Shown one piece after another: positions 17,742 through 27,583 of a stretch of DNA of 64,000 bases. Source of the DNA: Paenibacillus periandrae (lineage in GTDB: Bacteria > Bacillota > Bacilli > Paenibacillales > NBRC-103111); assembly GCF_022458865.1 (NCBI RefSeq), contig NZ_JAJNMU010000007.1, forward strand, positions 310,001 to 374,000, written 5' to 3'. The position numbers were made by a program, and so were the translations under genes. The notes under the pieces were generated by a model. It did not search any database. It was given only the letters and a program-made list of their open reading frames with translations, and was not told where the DNA came from. Positions within the stretch are counted from its first letter, which is position 1; every line of letters begins with the position of its first letter.

Positions 17742-17752
17742 AATGGGCAAAT

Positions 17753-17971
17753 ATGATTTATGTAACTGTGGCAATAGCGTTGATCGTAGGGGCTGAGTGG
17801 GGGAAACTGCGGCAGCAGACCAAGGATAAGCGTGTATTTCTGTGGATTATTGTTATAGGATGGTTATTAGCTATACTTTTGATAGTTAAGCCAGGTTTGC
17901 CTGGACCTACTCAGTTTATTGAGTCCGTCTACAAACCACTTGGAGAGCTCTTGAAGCCTCCTCCAAGTTGA
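17753..17971 (+). CDS. Small two-helix membrane protein inside the germination cluster
   Basis: 72 residues with two hydrophobic segments (about 1-15 and 28-46) joined by a basic loop (LRQQTKDKRV), and a Pro-rich C-terminus (KPLGELLKPPPS). It starts 11 bases after the C subunit stop, close to the B subunit, so it belongs to the operon. Small membrane proteins (sometimes called D subunits) accompany some Bacillus germinant receptors; this one has the size and place of such a subunit, but I do not recognise its family from sequence. Ribosome site not strong (GGGC), consistent with coupling. Confidence 0.7.
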   Translation: MIYVTVAIALIVGAEWGKLRQQTKDKRVFLWIIVIGWLLAILLIVKPGLPGPTQFIESVYKPLGELLKPPPS

Positions 17972-18037
17972 CCTTTGCCTGATCTCTGTATGCATCAAGA
18001 TGGAAACGGTGGGCAGAAGGAGGAGAATTTTAAGCTT

Positions 18038-19129
18038 ATGAACGCAAAGGAACAGATCTCATCCGCTCAGATGGCTATTTTGATGTACCAAACCGTATTG
18101 GGAACGGCTATTCTTTTAATGCCCTCTGCTACAACCGCTTTAGCAGGTCGCGATATGTGGCTGACCCCGGTTCTCGGCAGTATTTGTGGGTTTGTAATGG
18201 TATGGGTGGCTTATCGGCTGCATCAATATTATCCCGATCAGAGCCTTTTTGGGTATATGGAGTCAATTCTGGGTAAATACATGAGTAAAATCGTCGGATT
18301 CGTGTTTTTAGTATTTAATCTGCATATCCTCGGGGCTACCGTCAGAGACTACTCCGAATTCATCGTCAGCAACTTTTTCAAAAAAACACCCCTTATAGTC
18401 GTTGCAGCAAGCATGGTATTGGTATGTGCATTTGCAGTCCGCGCAGGGATCGAGGTCATCGCAAGATGTGTCCAGCTGTTCATACCGGTCGTACTCCTAC
18501 TGCTGCTGCTTACGATTTTTTTTATAATCCCTGATATGAAGCTGACGAATATGCTGCCATTTCTGGAGAAGGGTCTGGTCCCTCCAATCAAAGGCTCTAT
18601 TATCGTACAAGGCTGGTTCTGTCAATTCGTATTGATTTCCTACTTGTATCCAACACTGAAAGACCCTCATAAAGCTTTAAAATGGGCCCATATCTCCGTA
18701 GCTGCAGTCACCTTCACGATGGTTATTATGAATCTTGCGATTCTTCTGTTGATGGGAACGCTGGCAGGACGCATTATATATCCGGTCTTGTTTGCTTCCC
18801 GATATATTTTACTGGCCGACTTCTTCGAGCATGTCGAGGCCATGGTCATGATGATCTGGGTACTGGGTACCTTTTCCAAGCTGTCTCTATTTTATTACAC
18901 GTTTGCAGTAGGTGCTGCCGACTGGCTGAAGCTCACCAGCTATCGCTCGATTGTACTTCCGCTCGGTTTTCTCATTACCGTGATGTCTATATGGGTATCG
19001 AACAACCTGCAGGAGCTGGCACATTTTATTTCAACCGGCGGCACCTTTTATATTTTAACAGGCTTTGCCGTATTTCCTATTCTGTTATGGGCCATTGCCA
19101 GCGTTCGTCGGCGTGTGAGTCAATCTTAA
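18038..19129 (+). CDS. Spore germination permease subunit B (GerAB/GerKB family)
   Basis: 363 residues from ATG at 18038, chosen over an in-frame TTG at 17975 because AAGGAGGAG lies upstream and the sequence MNAKEQISSAQMAILMYQT begins as in other B subunits. About ten membrane helices follow, in the amino acid-polyamine transporter fold of the family (TVLGTAILLMPS, AVRAGIEVIARCVQLFIPV). B subunits are thought to sense the germinant. Last gene of the cluster; converges with the MFS gene 34 bp beyond. Confidence 0.92.
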   Translation: MNAKEQISSAQMAILMYQTVLGTAILLMPSATTALAGRDMWLTPVLGSICGFVMVWVAYRLHQYYPDQSLFGYMESILGKYMSKIVGFVFLVFNLHILGATVRDYSEFIVSNFFKKTPLIVVAASMVLVCAFAVRAGIEVIARCVQLFIPVVLLLLLLTIFFIIPDMKLTNMLPFLEKGLVPPIKGSIIVQGWFCQFVLISYLYPTLKDPHKALKWAHISVAAVTFTMVIMNLAILLLMGTLAGRIIYPVLFASRYILLADFFEHVEAMVMMIWVLGTFSKLSLFYYTFAVGAADWLKLTSYRSIVLPLGFLITVMSIWVSNNLQELAHFISTGGTFYILTGFAVFPILLWAIASVRRRVSQS

Positions 19130-19163
19130 TAGCTAAATTTATGATCAAGCTTCCATCAGGTGC

Positions 19164-20432
19164 CTAACCTTCCGAGTCCACCGCAGTTTGCCGCAGTGGC
19201 TCGATCAACCAATAAATCCCGATTTGGACAATTGAGGCACCCAGCAGTACCCAGGGCAAGGTCCAATCACCTGCATAGCGGCTCAAAATAATCAGCACAA
19301 ATATCGCAACAATCCGTCCCACATTCACAAATGTTTCTCTCATCACAACGGACTCCACACGCAGCTGTCCCTTTAATGGAAGTGTGCCCATGATTCGAAA
19401 ATAATAGGAGGTGATGGTATTCCCCTGCAGCGGTGCACAGATCGAATACAGGATCATGAACAAAATCACCGTGTACAGGTTTAGCTTCCAGACTAACAGC
19501 AGGCTTCCTACGACACAGCCAATTGTCGAAATAATGATAAACCGACCCGCCCAGCCATCCCTGCCGTAACGTGAAATATACATACCTGTCGCAATCCCCA
19601 GACTCGCGTACAGCATCCCCAAATAACCGACAAGATCCTCTCGCTCCACAATTTTAAACAATAAAATGCTTGGCAAAAACATCATCATCCCCTGGAGAAT
19701 ACCAAGAATGCTGAAGCAAAACAGCGATTTAAACCAAAGCCTGTTTTTGTTCATCAGCAGACCGACATATTTCAGATAATAGGCCTTGTGATGCGTTGCC
19801 TTTGTTTTGATCCGCAGACTGCCGATTGCTGCCATCAGGAACATCAGAAAAGCGATCGAAAAAACAATCGTATATCCTTGCAAGCCGCTGTTTTGACGAA
19901 TAATATACCCCGCCAAGGCAGGACCAATCAGACCAGCCAACGTAAACACAATCATATTCATGGCCAAATATCGGATACGGTTCTGTTCCGTTGACACGTC
20001 ATACATCAAGGTTAAATATCCTGCCCAGTAAAAGGCCCCCGCCATACCGCCAAAAATAGCAAATAACACATAATAATCGACAACCCGCTCCTGGGCCAGA
20101 ACGACAACCAGATAAAATAAAGCGATCAGCGCGATTCCGAAGCGATAAGTGACCATACGGTCCTTTTTTTTGATCAGCAGGCCACCCAGCATAAAAGCAA
20201 TAGGGGCAACCGCATAGTTAATAATGTTATACATGCCGTTAATCCAGAGGCTATGAGTCAGCCTCCACAAATACAAGGTGAGAAACACTCCGGACATCGA
20301 AGCACCGAATTGAAAACAAAAGTGAATGAACAAGGAAGTACCTGCATCCTTGGACAGCCGCTTTTCTTCGGGAATATGCAATCGCCTCGAATCCACCCAA
20401 TTTTTAAAACCTGTTCCCAGCCTTGTTATCAT
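19164..20432 (-). CDS. MFS transporter, 12-helix type
   Basis: 422 residues with about twelve hydrophobic helices and the MFS-like loop motif GGLLIKKKDR between helices 2 and 3. The N-terminal 30 residues are hydrophilic. It looks like the YqgE/unknown-substrate MFS proteins of Bacillales rather than a named sugar or drug exporter. A GGGGGA ribosome site is five bases before the ATG. Convergent with the germination cluster; no terminator seen between them. Substrate unknown. Confidence 0.85.
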   Translation of the reverse strand: MITRLGTGFKNWVDSRRLHIPEEKRLSKDAGTSLFIHFCFQFGASMSGVFLTLYLWRLTHSLWINGMYNIINYAVAPIAFMLGGLLIKKKDRMVTYRFGIALIALFYLVVVLAQERVVDYYVLFAIFGGMAGAFYWAGYLTLMYDVSTEQNRIRYLAMNMIVFTLAGLIGPALAGYIIRQNSGLQGYTIVFSIAFLMFLMAAIGSLRIKTKATHHKAYYLKYVGLLMNKNRLWFKSLFCFSILGILQGMMMFLPSILLFKIVEREDLVGYLGMLYASLGIATGMYISRYGRDGWAGRFIIISTIGCVVGSLLLVWKLNLYTVILFMILYSICAPLQGNTITSYYFRIMGTLPLKGQLRVESVVMRETFVNVGRIVAIFVLIILSRYAGDWTLPWVLLGASIVQIGIYWLIEPLRQTAVDSEG

Positions 20433-20653
20433 GCATGTCCCCCGTCAGCAGCTTTACCTGATTTCTTTATGTATATGTCATCTATGCCTGTTCATTTGTT
20501 ATTGTACCAGCGTGCACCTGTCTATGTTAAATGAACAAATCGCCAATAAACCCCCTATAGCCACATATAAAGGGATATACACGCATTTATTTTCAACATA
20601 CATAGAATACGGACGCTTTCTCCCTCTTTCCTCCCAGATGCTAACCCCCTTGC

Positions 20654-20684
20654 AAAAAAACAAACCTCAGCGCAAGCGCTGAGG
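20654..20684 (-). terminator. Terminator after the sugar-binding protein gene
   Basis: Perfect stem CCTCAGCG/CGCTGAGG with a four-base loop, followed on the minus strand by TTTGTTTTTTT. It lies 53 bases past the stop at 20737. Confidence 0.9.
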
Positions 20685-20736
20685 CCATTCCTACTATTAT
20701 TCATAACACGGTGCAGCTAGATGTTACGTTATGGTG

Positions 20737-22050
20737 TTACTTGCCCAGGCTATCCCAAGTTTTTTGGAATTCATCTAGCATTTGATCCTTTGTTTTTTGC
20801 TTGGCAACATATGCTTGCATCGTAGCAGCAAATTTCTTGCTGGATGCTTCTCCGCCCGGGAATTTAAACCAGTTCCAGCTTAACGTTTTGTTTTCTTTGC
20901 TATACTTGATAATGTCTGCAGCTAGAGGCCCAAGGATCTTCTCATCGGCAGTAATGTTCGTGAAGGCAGGGATAAACTTGAATTCGTCCGTGATATACTT
21001 TTTACCGATATCGGAGGAAACCATCCAGTTAAGGAACTTCTTGGCCTCTTCCTTGTTCGGCGAATTCTTATTGATAGCCCAGTTATTCGGCACACCTATC
21101 GGCAGCTTGTCGTTGGCTGCAGCATCTTCGCTGATCGGCATTGGCATAAGTCCGACATTGATGTTCGGGTTCGTTTGTGTAATTTGCAGCTGTGTCCAGT
21201 TACCTTGCTGCGTCATTGCCGCTTTGCCTGTTGCGAATTCAGTTACTTGAGTTTTATAGTCAGTTTGCAGCGGGTTTTTGTTGCCATATTTTAATTGCAG
21301 ATCAAACAGCTTCACCCAGTTATCAAACACAGCATTGCCTGTAATTTTGGCCGTTTTCTTATTCAAGCCATCGATAAATGCATTTGAATCCGGCTGATAG
21401 GCAAACGGAAGGTTGACAAAGTGGTTACCGAGAACCCACCATTCGCCATAGCCATTCACGAAAGGCGTGATGCCTTTATCCTGCAGCTTTTGAGCCGCGG
21501 CTTCAAGCTGAGATAACGTCTTCGGTGTTTCCGTGATACCGGCCTGCTTAAACAAATCTTTATTGTAAATAAATCCATAGCCCTCAAGGTTTAACGGCTG
21601 ACCGTACAGCTTGCCGTTTTTCGTCATCGGCTCCTTAGCTACAGTAACCAAATCCTTAACCCAAGGCTGATCGGACAAATCCTCGAGATGCTCGATATAC
21701 TTGTCCAGATCGGAGAATCCACCGTTGTTGAAAATATCCGGCTTGTCGCCTGAGTTGAACTTGGCCAGCAGCGCCGCACCATAATCCGTGCCACCGCCTA
21801 CAGTATCGATTTGAATCTTCACGCCTGGATTAGCCTTCTCATACTCAGCAACGAGCTTACCCAACGGTTCAGCAATTTCCACTTTGAACTGGAACATTTT
21901 AAGCGTAATATTTTTGGCCCCGCCTGCAGCCCCTGTGTTGGTACCACCTGTCGCGCCTGGTGCCGGTTCAGTTTTTGCACAGCCTGCCAGAACAGATCCG
22001 AATAACAAAGCGGTTAAACTGATTGCTGTCATTTTTTTCATTCTTTTCAT
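20737..22050 (-). CDS. ABC transporter extracellular sugar-binding lipoprotein (family 1)
   Basis: 437 residues from the ATG at 22050, chosen because GGAGG lies nine bases upstream and the lipoprotein signal (MKRMKKMTAIS ... LFGSVLAGC) begins there; an upstream ATG at 22143 would add 31 residues without a ribosome site. After the lipidated Cys comes a Thr/Gly-rich linker and a type 1 solute-binding fold (KPDIFNNGGF, GKAAMTQQGNW, FLNWMVSSDIGKKY). It captures a carbohydrate outside the cell and delivers it to the two permeases encoded upstream in the same strand. The specific sugar is unknown. Confidence 0.92.
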   Translation of the reverse strand: MKRMKKMTAISLTALLFGSVLAGCAKTEPAPGATGGTNTGAAGGAKNITLKMFQFKVEIAEPLGKLVAEYEKANPGVKIQIDTVGGGTDYGAALLAKFNSGDKPDIFNNGGFSDLDKYIEHLEDLSDQPWVKDLVTVAKEPMTKNGKLYGQPLNLEGYGFIYNKDLFKQAGITETPKTLSQLEAAAQKLQDKGITPFVNGYGEWWVLGNHFVNLPFAYQPDSNAFIDGLNKKTAKITGNAVFDNWVKLFDLQLKYGNKNPLQTDYKTQVTEFATGKAAMTQQGNWTQLQITQTNPNINVGLMPMPISEDAAANDKLPIGVPNNWAINKNSPNKEEAKKFLNWMVSSDIGKKYITDEFKFIPAFTNITADEKILGPLAADIIKYSKENKTLSWNWFKFPGGEASSKKFAATMQAYVAKQKTKDQMLDEFQKTWDSLGK

Positions 22051-22157
22051 CTTGATTAGCCTCCCTAAAATGTAATTTATTGTACGGGTGACAAAGTAAT
22101 ACAGCGCCACCCAGGTATGACCCCTAAAGCAAAGTTCGTTCATTCAACACCTACAGC

Positions 22158-22994
22158 TTAGCCCTTCACAGAGCCTGCCGTGATTCCCTCGATAATGTGC
22201 CTTTGCATCGCTAGGAAAAAGATTACGATCGGCAGCACACCCAGCACCAATGCAGCCAAAGCCAAATCCCATTGTTTCGTATATTGGCCGAAGAAGGAGA
22301 ACGTTGCGAGCGGAATCGTTCTAAGATCCGGACTGCTTAGCACCAGCATCGGCAGCAGGAAATCGTTCCATATCCATAAGCTGTTCAGCAGTACAACGGT
22401 TACTGTCATTGGTTTTAACAGCGGGAACACAATTTTCCAAAATACACCATATGGTGAGCAGCCGTCCACTCTTGCTGATTCTTCCACTTCAATCGGAATT
22501 GATTTGATGAACCCATGATAGAGAAACACATTTAGCGAAACACCAAACCCGAAATAGCAGATCACCAGACCTGGAATGCTGTCCATAATGCCAATCTGGC
22601 TGCCTACACGAACTAGCGGGATCATGATCGATTGAAAGGGAATCACCATTGCCGCTACAAAAGCGAGGAAAATCAGGTTATTAAACTTGCTCGGATAGCG
22701 CACCAATCGATATGCCGCCATGGAGCTAATAATAACGAGCCCTATATTACTGAAAACCGTAACCAGCAAAGAATTCAGGAACACCTGCGGAAACTTCATA
22801 ATACTCCATACCTTGGTGTAATTCATAAAGTTAAGCGATGTTGGCATATTAGCGGAGTTAATCAGTATCTCACCAAAGGATTTCATCGAATTCACAATAA
22901 CAAAGTAAAAAGGAATCAGAAACAGCACTGCCAGCAGAATACCGAGAATTTCAAGACCGAATGTTCGAAGATTGTAGGTGTTTTTCGCTTCCAT
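22158..22994 (-). CDS. Carbohydrate ABC transporter permease (MalG-like)
   Basis: 278 residues, six predicted membrane helices. The cytoplasmic EAA loop reads EVEESARVDGCSPYGVFWKI, where an ATPase docks. AGGAGG precedes the start. Its ATG shares one base with the stop of the MalF-like gene (TAATG), so the pair is translationally coupled. No ATPase gene is present in the locus; in Firmicutes such importers commonly borrow a shared MsmX-type ATPase, which is inference here. Confidence 0.93.
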   Translation of the reverse strand: MEAKNTYNLRTFGLEILGILLAVLFLIPFYFVIVNSMKSFGEILINSANMPTSLNFMNYTKVWSIMKFPQVFLNSLLVTVFSNIGLVIISSMAAYRLVRYPSKFNNLIFLAFVAAMVIPFQSIMIPLVRVGSQIGIMDSIPGLVICYFGFGVSLNVFLYHGFIKSIPIEVEESARVDGCSPYGVFWKIVFPLLKPMTVTVVLLNSLWIWNDFLLPMLVLSSPDLRTIPLATFSFFGQYTKQWDLALAALVLGVLPIVIFFLAMQRHIIEGITAGSVKG

Positions 22995-23878
22995 TACACT
23001 TCAACCTCCTTTTTCTTCGTTACCCATACCTGAATGACCGTAATCAGAGCAACCACTACAAAGAAAATCAATGATTTAGCTGTTCCCAGTCCATACCTGT
23101 TATTCGAAAACGCCTCATTGTATATATTGAGCGCGACCGATTCCGTCGAGTTGAATGGGCCACCCTTCGTGAGGGAAACGTTAAGATCATACATTTTGAA
23201 TGCCCACGAGATCGCCAGGAACAGACAGACAGTAACGGATGGCATAATCAATGGGACTGTGATGGAACGCAGCACTTGCCAGCGTGTCGCACCATCGAGA
23301 TAAGCAGCTTCCAATATATCCTTAGGTACATTGGCCAATCCTGCGATATAGATGATCATCAGATACCCGGCAGTTTGCCATACACTTACGATAATGAGAC
23401 CCCAGAACGCTGTTGGCGCATCGCCGAGCCATGGAAGCTGGAAAAAACCGATATTCGTAATCTCGCCAATCGTTGCAAAGCCTTTTACGAAGATGAACTG
23501 CCAGATAAAGCCTAACAGCAAGCCCCCGATGACATTGGGCATAAAAAACACGGTACGCAAAATATTACGAGTTTTGAGTGCCTGTGTCAGCAGTAAAGCC
23601 AATGCAAATCCAACCACATTGGTTAAAATAACCATGACGACACTAAAGCGGGTTGTGAACCAGAATGACTTGTGAAAATCTTGATCACCCACTATAATTT
23701 GCTTAAAATTATCGAATCCTACCCATTTTATTGTTGTTGAGACCCCATTCCATTCAGTAAAAGAGTAATAAATACTCATCAGGAACGGTATGACAACGAT
23801 GATTATGAAGAAAAATACGGCCGGACCAACAAAGACCAATTGAGGGAGCCAACCCGTGCCTTTTTGTTTTGCTTTCAT
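22994..23878 (-). CDS. Carbohydrate ABC transporter permease (MalF-like)
   Basis: 294 residues, six membrane helices, EAA loop ILEAAYLDGATRWQVLRSIT. AGGAGAAGG precedes the ATG. First gene of the permease-permease-binding protein unit on the minus strand, divergent from the YesM/YesN-type sensor pair whose response regulator probably controls this promoter. The intergenic region 23879-24161 also carries the repeat array of the kinase leader. Confidence 0.93.
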   Translation of the reverse strand: MKAKQKGTGWLPQLVFVGPAVFFFIIIVVIPFLMSIYYSFTEWNGVSTTIKWVGFDNFKQIIVGDQDFHKSFWFTTRFSVVMVILTNVVGFALALLLTQALKTRNILRTVFFMPNVIGGLLLGFIWQFIFVKGFATIGEITNIGFFQLPWLGDAPTAFWGLIIVSVWQTAGYLMIIYIAGLANVPKDILEAAYLDGATRWQVLRSITVPLIMPSVTVCLFLAISWAFKMYDLNVSLTKGGPFNSTESVALNIYNEAFSNNRYGLGTAKSLIFFVVVALITVIQVWVTKKKEVEV

Positions 23879-24022
23879 GGCATCCTTCTCCTTTCGATGC
23901 GAGTTATGTTCTCAGTATAGAAAGATTTGACACACTAGAACACTGACAATGGTGACACAACAGGTGGAATTTATTGATACCCCTTGATACAATGGTTGTG
24001 CACTTGTAGAAAGTGAAGCCCT

Positions 24023-24148
24023 GAGCAATTGCTTACGAAGCCGGTTTCACTAAAGTGAGACCCTGAGCAGATGCTTACGAAGCCGGTTTCGCTAAAGCAA
24101 AACTCTGAGCAAATGCTTACGAAGCCAGTTTCGCTAAAGCGAAACTTT
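24023..24148 (+). repeat. Leader hairpin-repeat array upstream of the YesM-type kinase (three 42-bp copies)
   Basis: Three tandem 42-bp units (24023-24064, 24065-24106, 24107-24148) share the arm TGCTTACGAAGCC and a stem-loop of form GTTTCNC-TAAA-GNGAAAC. The hairpins differ: copy 1 pairs CAC with GTG, copy 3 pairs CGC with GCG, and copy 2 has one mismatch. A decayed hairpin (CACTT/AAGTG) precedes copy 1. The last unit runs straight into the ribosome site: GAAACTTTGAGGAGG. Same family as 12578-12665 and 51399-51512. Confidence 0.9.
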
Positions 24149-24161
24149 GAGGAGGACACAT

Positions 24162-25952
24162 ATGATCCGCAGCAGTATCCGCAATAAGCTTATTGTTTTT
24201 CTGCTAGTCGCCACTATCGTGCCCATTTCGACCTCCATTATTATCACCTATTTCTTTACCAAACAAACGGTTTCTAATGAATCCGTTATAAGTAACTCAA
24301 ATCTGATCCACCAAGCCAACAAAAACATGATGAATTATTTGAATGTCATTGAGCAAAGCTCATTATCGATCTACAATAACAGTACCTTATATAGCATTAT
24401 CGAAAATGGCGAAGCCGATTACCTGAGCAGAAGTGAAATCACCCGAGGCGTGCAAGGCATTGCCAACTCCGTCAAAGAAATCAGGCAAGTGTATTTATAT
24501 ATGGCCAAAAGCGAGCGTTCCCTCTTGATCTCAGAACGAAATCCGGTGCCCAGTGAAGGCCCGCCTCCCAAATACACGCCGACGAACCATGCGGAGGTCT
24601 ATATGGAGCCCACCCATGTCAGTCACGATTACGGAACTGGCAGACTGTTTTACGCGCCACCTTCGACGGTTATCACACTGCATCGTTCCATACGCAACGC
24701 CATTACCCAAAAGGAGCTTGGTACCCTTTCCATTGATTTTGATCTGGAAGTCATAAGCTCCATCTGTGAAGAGCTGTATTCGCAGGACCAGGAGGAGCTC
24801 TATATCCTCGATGATAAGGGAACCATTATTTATTCCGCAGATACAGTCTCCTTGGGGCATGTCCTGAATGAGCAGTGGGTTCAACATCTGATGTCGCAGA
24901 ACTCAAACAGCGGCAGCTTTGAATTCAAAAGCAAGCAGTTTTCCGGTGTCCACATCTATGAGCGTATGAACGCACCTTATATGAACTGGACCTTGGTTAA
25001 ACGCATTCCCTATGAAAGTCTTTACAAAAATGCCAGAGAGCTTACGATTATCAATGCAATGATATTCAGCCTGTTTCTGATTGTCGTCATTTCGGCAACC
25101 CTCTATATCTCCTTCCGGTTTACGGCCCCTATCCGCAATTTGCTCGGGTATATCAGTAAAATCCAGACAGGCAATATGGACGTTGACATTCAAGCGACCA
25201 GCAATGATGAGATCGGTATTCTAGCCCGCCGCTTCCGCTTGATGATGCAGACGATCAACAACCTGATCATGAGCGAATACAAGCTTGATATTGCCAATAA
25301 AACGAATCAGCTCAAAGCCTTGCAGGCACAAATCAATCCTCACTTTCTATATAATGCACTGCAATCGATCGGAACACTCGCACTTCAGCACGGTGCCCCC
25401 AAAATTTATCAGCTGCTGTCTGCGCTTGCCAAAATGATGCGCTACAGTATGAACACGAATGAGAGCATTGTGACGATGCAGCAGGAGCTGAACCATGTAA
25501 AAGCTTATTTGCAGCTGCAGCTGCAGCGCTTTGAGAATGAGCTGACAGTAAGGTATGATATAGAGGAATCGACGCAATCTTTGCATATCCCCAAAATGCT
25601 GCTGCAGCCGCTTGTCGAAAACTATTTTAAACACGGTTTTGATCATCGAAATCCACACAGCCTGCTCATGATCTCCAGTACGTGGACAGCGGACGGTAAA
25701 CATGTCAGGCTTGTTATTGAAGATAACGGAAGAGGAATGCCGCAAGAACAGTTTGATGCTTTGCTTGTGCAGCTGAAGCAGAACCTGGATCCATTTGATA
25801 ATGAACAAGCCAGCCACATCGGGCTTTATAATGTCAAGAACAGGCTGCTGCTCTACTTTAACGGTGAAGCGGATATGCGTTTGGAGCAGCCTGAGCAGGG
25901 CGGTTTTCGAATTACATTGTTATTCCCTGTGCCGAAGCAAGTTTTACCATGA
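24162..25952 (+). CDS. YesM-type membrane sensor histidine kinase
   Basis: 597 residues from the ATG at 24162 (GGAGG six bases upstream; a longer in-frame start at 24147 lies inside the ribosome site). Two membrane helices (about 8-30 and 295-315) enclose an extracellular sensor domain. A HAMP domain follows (FTAPIRNLLGYISKIQ), then a His_kinase domain with the acceptor His in INPHFLYNALQSIG, and an ATPase domain with EDNGRGMP. YesM kinases pair with AraC-type YesN regulators and commonly control neighbouring sugar ABC transporters; the transporter here is divergent. The leader contains the repeat array at 24023-24148. Confidence 0.93.
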   Translation: MIRSSIRNKLIVFLLVATIVPISTSIIITYFFTKQTVSNESVISNSNLIHQANKNMMNYLNVIEQSSLSIYNNSTLYSIIENGEADYLSRSEITRGVQGIANSVKEIRQVYLYMAKSERSLLISERNPVPSEGPPPKYTPTNHAEVYMEPTHVSHDYGTGRLFYAPPSTVITLHRSIRNAITQKELGTLSIDFDLEVISSICEELYSQDQEELYILDDKGTIIYSADTVSLGHVLNEQWVQHLMSQNSNSGSFEFKSKQFSGVHIYERMNAPYMNWTLVKRIPYESLYKNARELTIINAMIFSLFLIVVISATLYISFRFTAPIRNLLGYISKIQTGNMDVDIQATSNDEIGILARRFRLMMQTINNLIMSEYKLDIANKTNQLKALQAQINPHFLYNALQSIGTLALQHGAPKIYQLLSALAKMMRYSMNTNESIVTMQQELNHVKAYLQLQLQRFENELTVRYDIEESTQSLHIPKMLLQPLVENYFKHGFDHRNPHSLLMISSTWTADGKHVRLVIEDNGRGMPQEQFDALLVQLKQNLDPFDNEQASHIGLYNVKNRLLLYFNGEADMRLEQPEQGGFRITLLFPVPKQVLP

Positions 25953-25966
25953 AAAGAGGATGGATT

Positions 25967-27583
25967 ATGAAAGCCATCATCGTTGATGATGAAAAACACG
26001 TACGTGAAGCCATTAAGCTGCTGGTTCCTTGGGAAGAGCTCGGCATTGATCACATATATGAAGCACACGACGGGCAGGAAGCAACGGAACTCATCACTTT
26101 GCATAAACCACAAATTATTTTTACTGATATGATGATGCCCTTAATGGACGGTCTTAAGCTCCTTGAATGGCTTCAAACCCACCACCCTGCAGGAAAAACG
26201 ATTGTTATCAGCGGGTTTGATGATTTTCAGCTGGTACGTCATACGGTTCAATATGGAGGTCTCGATTATATATTAAAGCCAATCGATGCCGATCAGCTGG
26301 AGGCAGCGGTTCGTAAAGCTGCTCAATGCTGGCAGCAGGAAGAAGCTGAACGGCAGCGGCAGCAGCAGCGTAATATCGAGATGAACCAGATTCGACCTGT
26401 ATACTGGGATAAAGTTTTGTCCAACTTCATTACGGAGCCGCACAGCTTTGAAGCTGCCGCTGAAGCACTTTCCCTGGAATTCGGTCTTGATCGCGATATG
26501 AAGACCTGCAGACTGGCTATTATTAGTCTTGAAACGATGAGTGGCAGTCTGAAGCGTAAATTTCAGTCCAATCTGGACCTATTATTTTTTTCGCTTACGA
26601 ATATTTGTAATGAATTTCTGCAGCAAAAGCCGCCGCAAGGCATTGCCTACCGTTACTGGAACAGTGAGGATGAAATCATTGTACTGCTATATGGAGCCAA
26701 CGCAGGAGAAGAGCTGCTTAACGATATCGCGAAAGGGATCTGGACAGCTGTTAAAGGAAATTTGGATATTGGAATAAGCCCGGTACATCCCTTCCCAGCG
26801 GGCCTGCCAAATGCTTACAAGCAAGCGAAGACCGCTCTGCGTCATCGCAATTTGCTGCGTAAGGATAACCTACTGCACGTATATCAGGAGCAGACCGCCG
26901 TTCAGCACCCTGCCCTTGTGTTTACCGATTATGCAGAGCCTATTCGTTTATCCGTACGCAGTGGAAGTGCCGTCGAGATCGGTAAAGCCGTTCAAGGCTG
27001 GATACAGGCACTTGAAAAACTGCGTACTATCAGCATGGAGGAGCTTGAGCATTGGCGTCATGAATATACGGTTCTGCGCAGCCGCTGGCTGATCGAATGG
27101 TTCGGTGATCGGCAGCCGGAATTCATTAGCGATGCCATCCGCTCCGATTTTGTCCTTCCGCTTGATGATGAAGGCAAGCTTTCCCTGTCCTTGTGGCAGG
27201 AGCAATTAACCGATAGTCTGACCCAGCTGTCCAATCAGATGCTGGAGCACCAACAGCAGGATAACAATGCCATTTTTGAGATTGCAAAGTATATCCAAAA
27301 CCATTATCATCAGGATATTACGCTTATCGAGATCGCCCAGCATTTTTACTTAAGCCGTGAATATATTTCCCGTAAATTCAAGCAGCAATTTCAAATCAAT
27401 GTATCCGATTATATTACCCAGCTGCGAGTGGATAAGGCGAAGCTCCTGCTGCTCAATCCACATTTGAAAATAGCCCAAATCGCAGGCATGGTTGGTTATG
27501 ACGATGAGAAATATTTCAGTAAGGTGTTTAAGAAATGGATCGGCCTTTCGCCGAATGAATATAGGAAGGTGAGCCAACTATGA
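25967..27583 (+). CDS. YesN-type response regulator with AraC DNA-binding domain
   Basis: 538 residues from the ATG at 25967, where the receiver domain begins (MKAIIVDDEKHVRE). An in-frame ATG at 25949 overlaps the kinase stop and would add six residues. The phospho-acceptor Asp lies in IIFTDMMMPLMDG and the conserved Lys in YILKPIDA. A long middle region (about 125-420) has no recognised fold; the C-terminal 100 residues carry two AraC helix-turn-helices (DITLIEIAQHFYLSREYISR and KIAQIAGMVGYDDEKYFSKV). Partner of the kinase just upstream, probable activator of the divergent ABC transporter operon. Confidence 0.93.
   Translation: MKAIIVDDEKHVREAIKLLVPWEELGIDHIYEAHDGQEATELITLHKPQIIFTDMMMPLMDGLKLLEWLQTHHPAGKTIVISGFDDFQLVRHTVQYGGLDYILKPIDADQLEAAVRKAAQCWQQEEAERQRQQQRNIEMNQIRPVYWDKVLSNFITEPHSFEAAAEALSLEFGLDRDMKTCRLAIISLETMSGSLKRKFQSNLDLLFFSLTNICNEFLQQKPPQGIAYRYWNSEDEIIVLLYGANAGEELLNDIAKGIWTAVKGNLDIGISPVHPFPAGLPNAYKQAKTALRHRNLLRKDNLLHVYQEQTAVQHPALVFTDYAEPIRLSVRSGSAVEIGKAVQGWIQALEKLRTISMEELEHWRHEYTVLRSRWLIEWFGDRQPEFISDAIRSDFVLPLDDEGKLSLSLWQEQLTDSLTQLSNQMLEHQQQDNNAIFEIAKYIQNHYHQDITLIEIAQHFYLSREYISRKFKQQFQINVSDYITQLRVDKAKLLLLNPHLKIAQIAGMVGYDDEKYFSKVFKKWIGLSPNEYRKVSQL

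Noticed and set aside
23971..24159. 62-codon minus-strand frame with a 14-residue periodicity (FSETGFVS repeats)
   Set aside because: The periodicity is only the translation of the 42-bp leader repeat; no ribosome site, and related arrays have periods not divisible by three.
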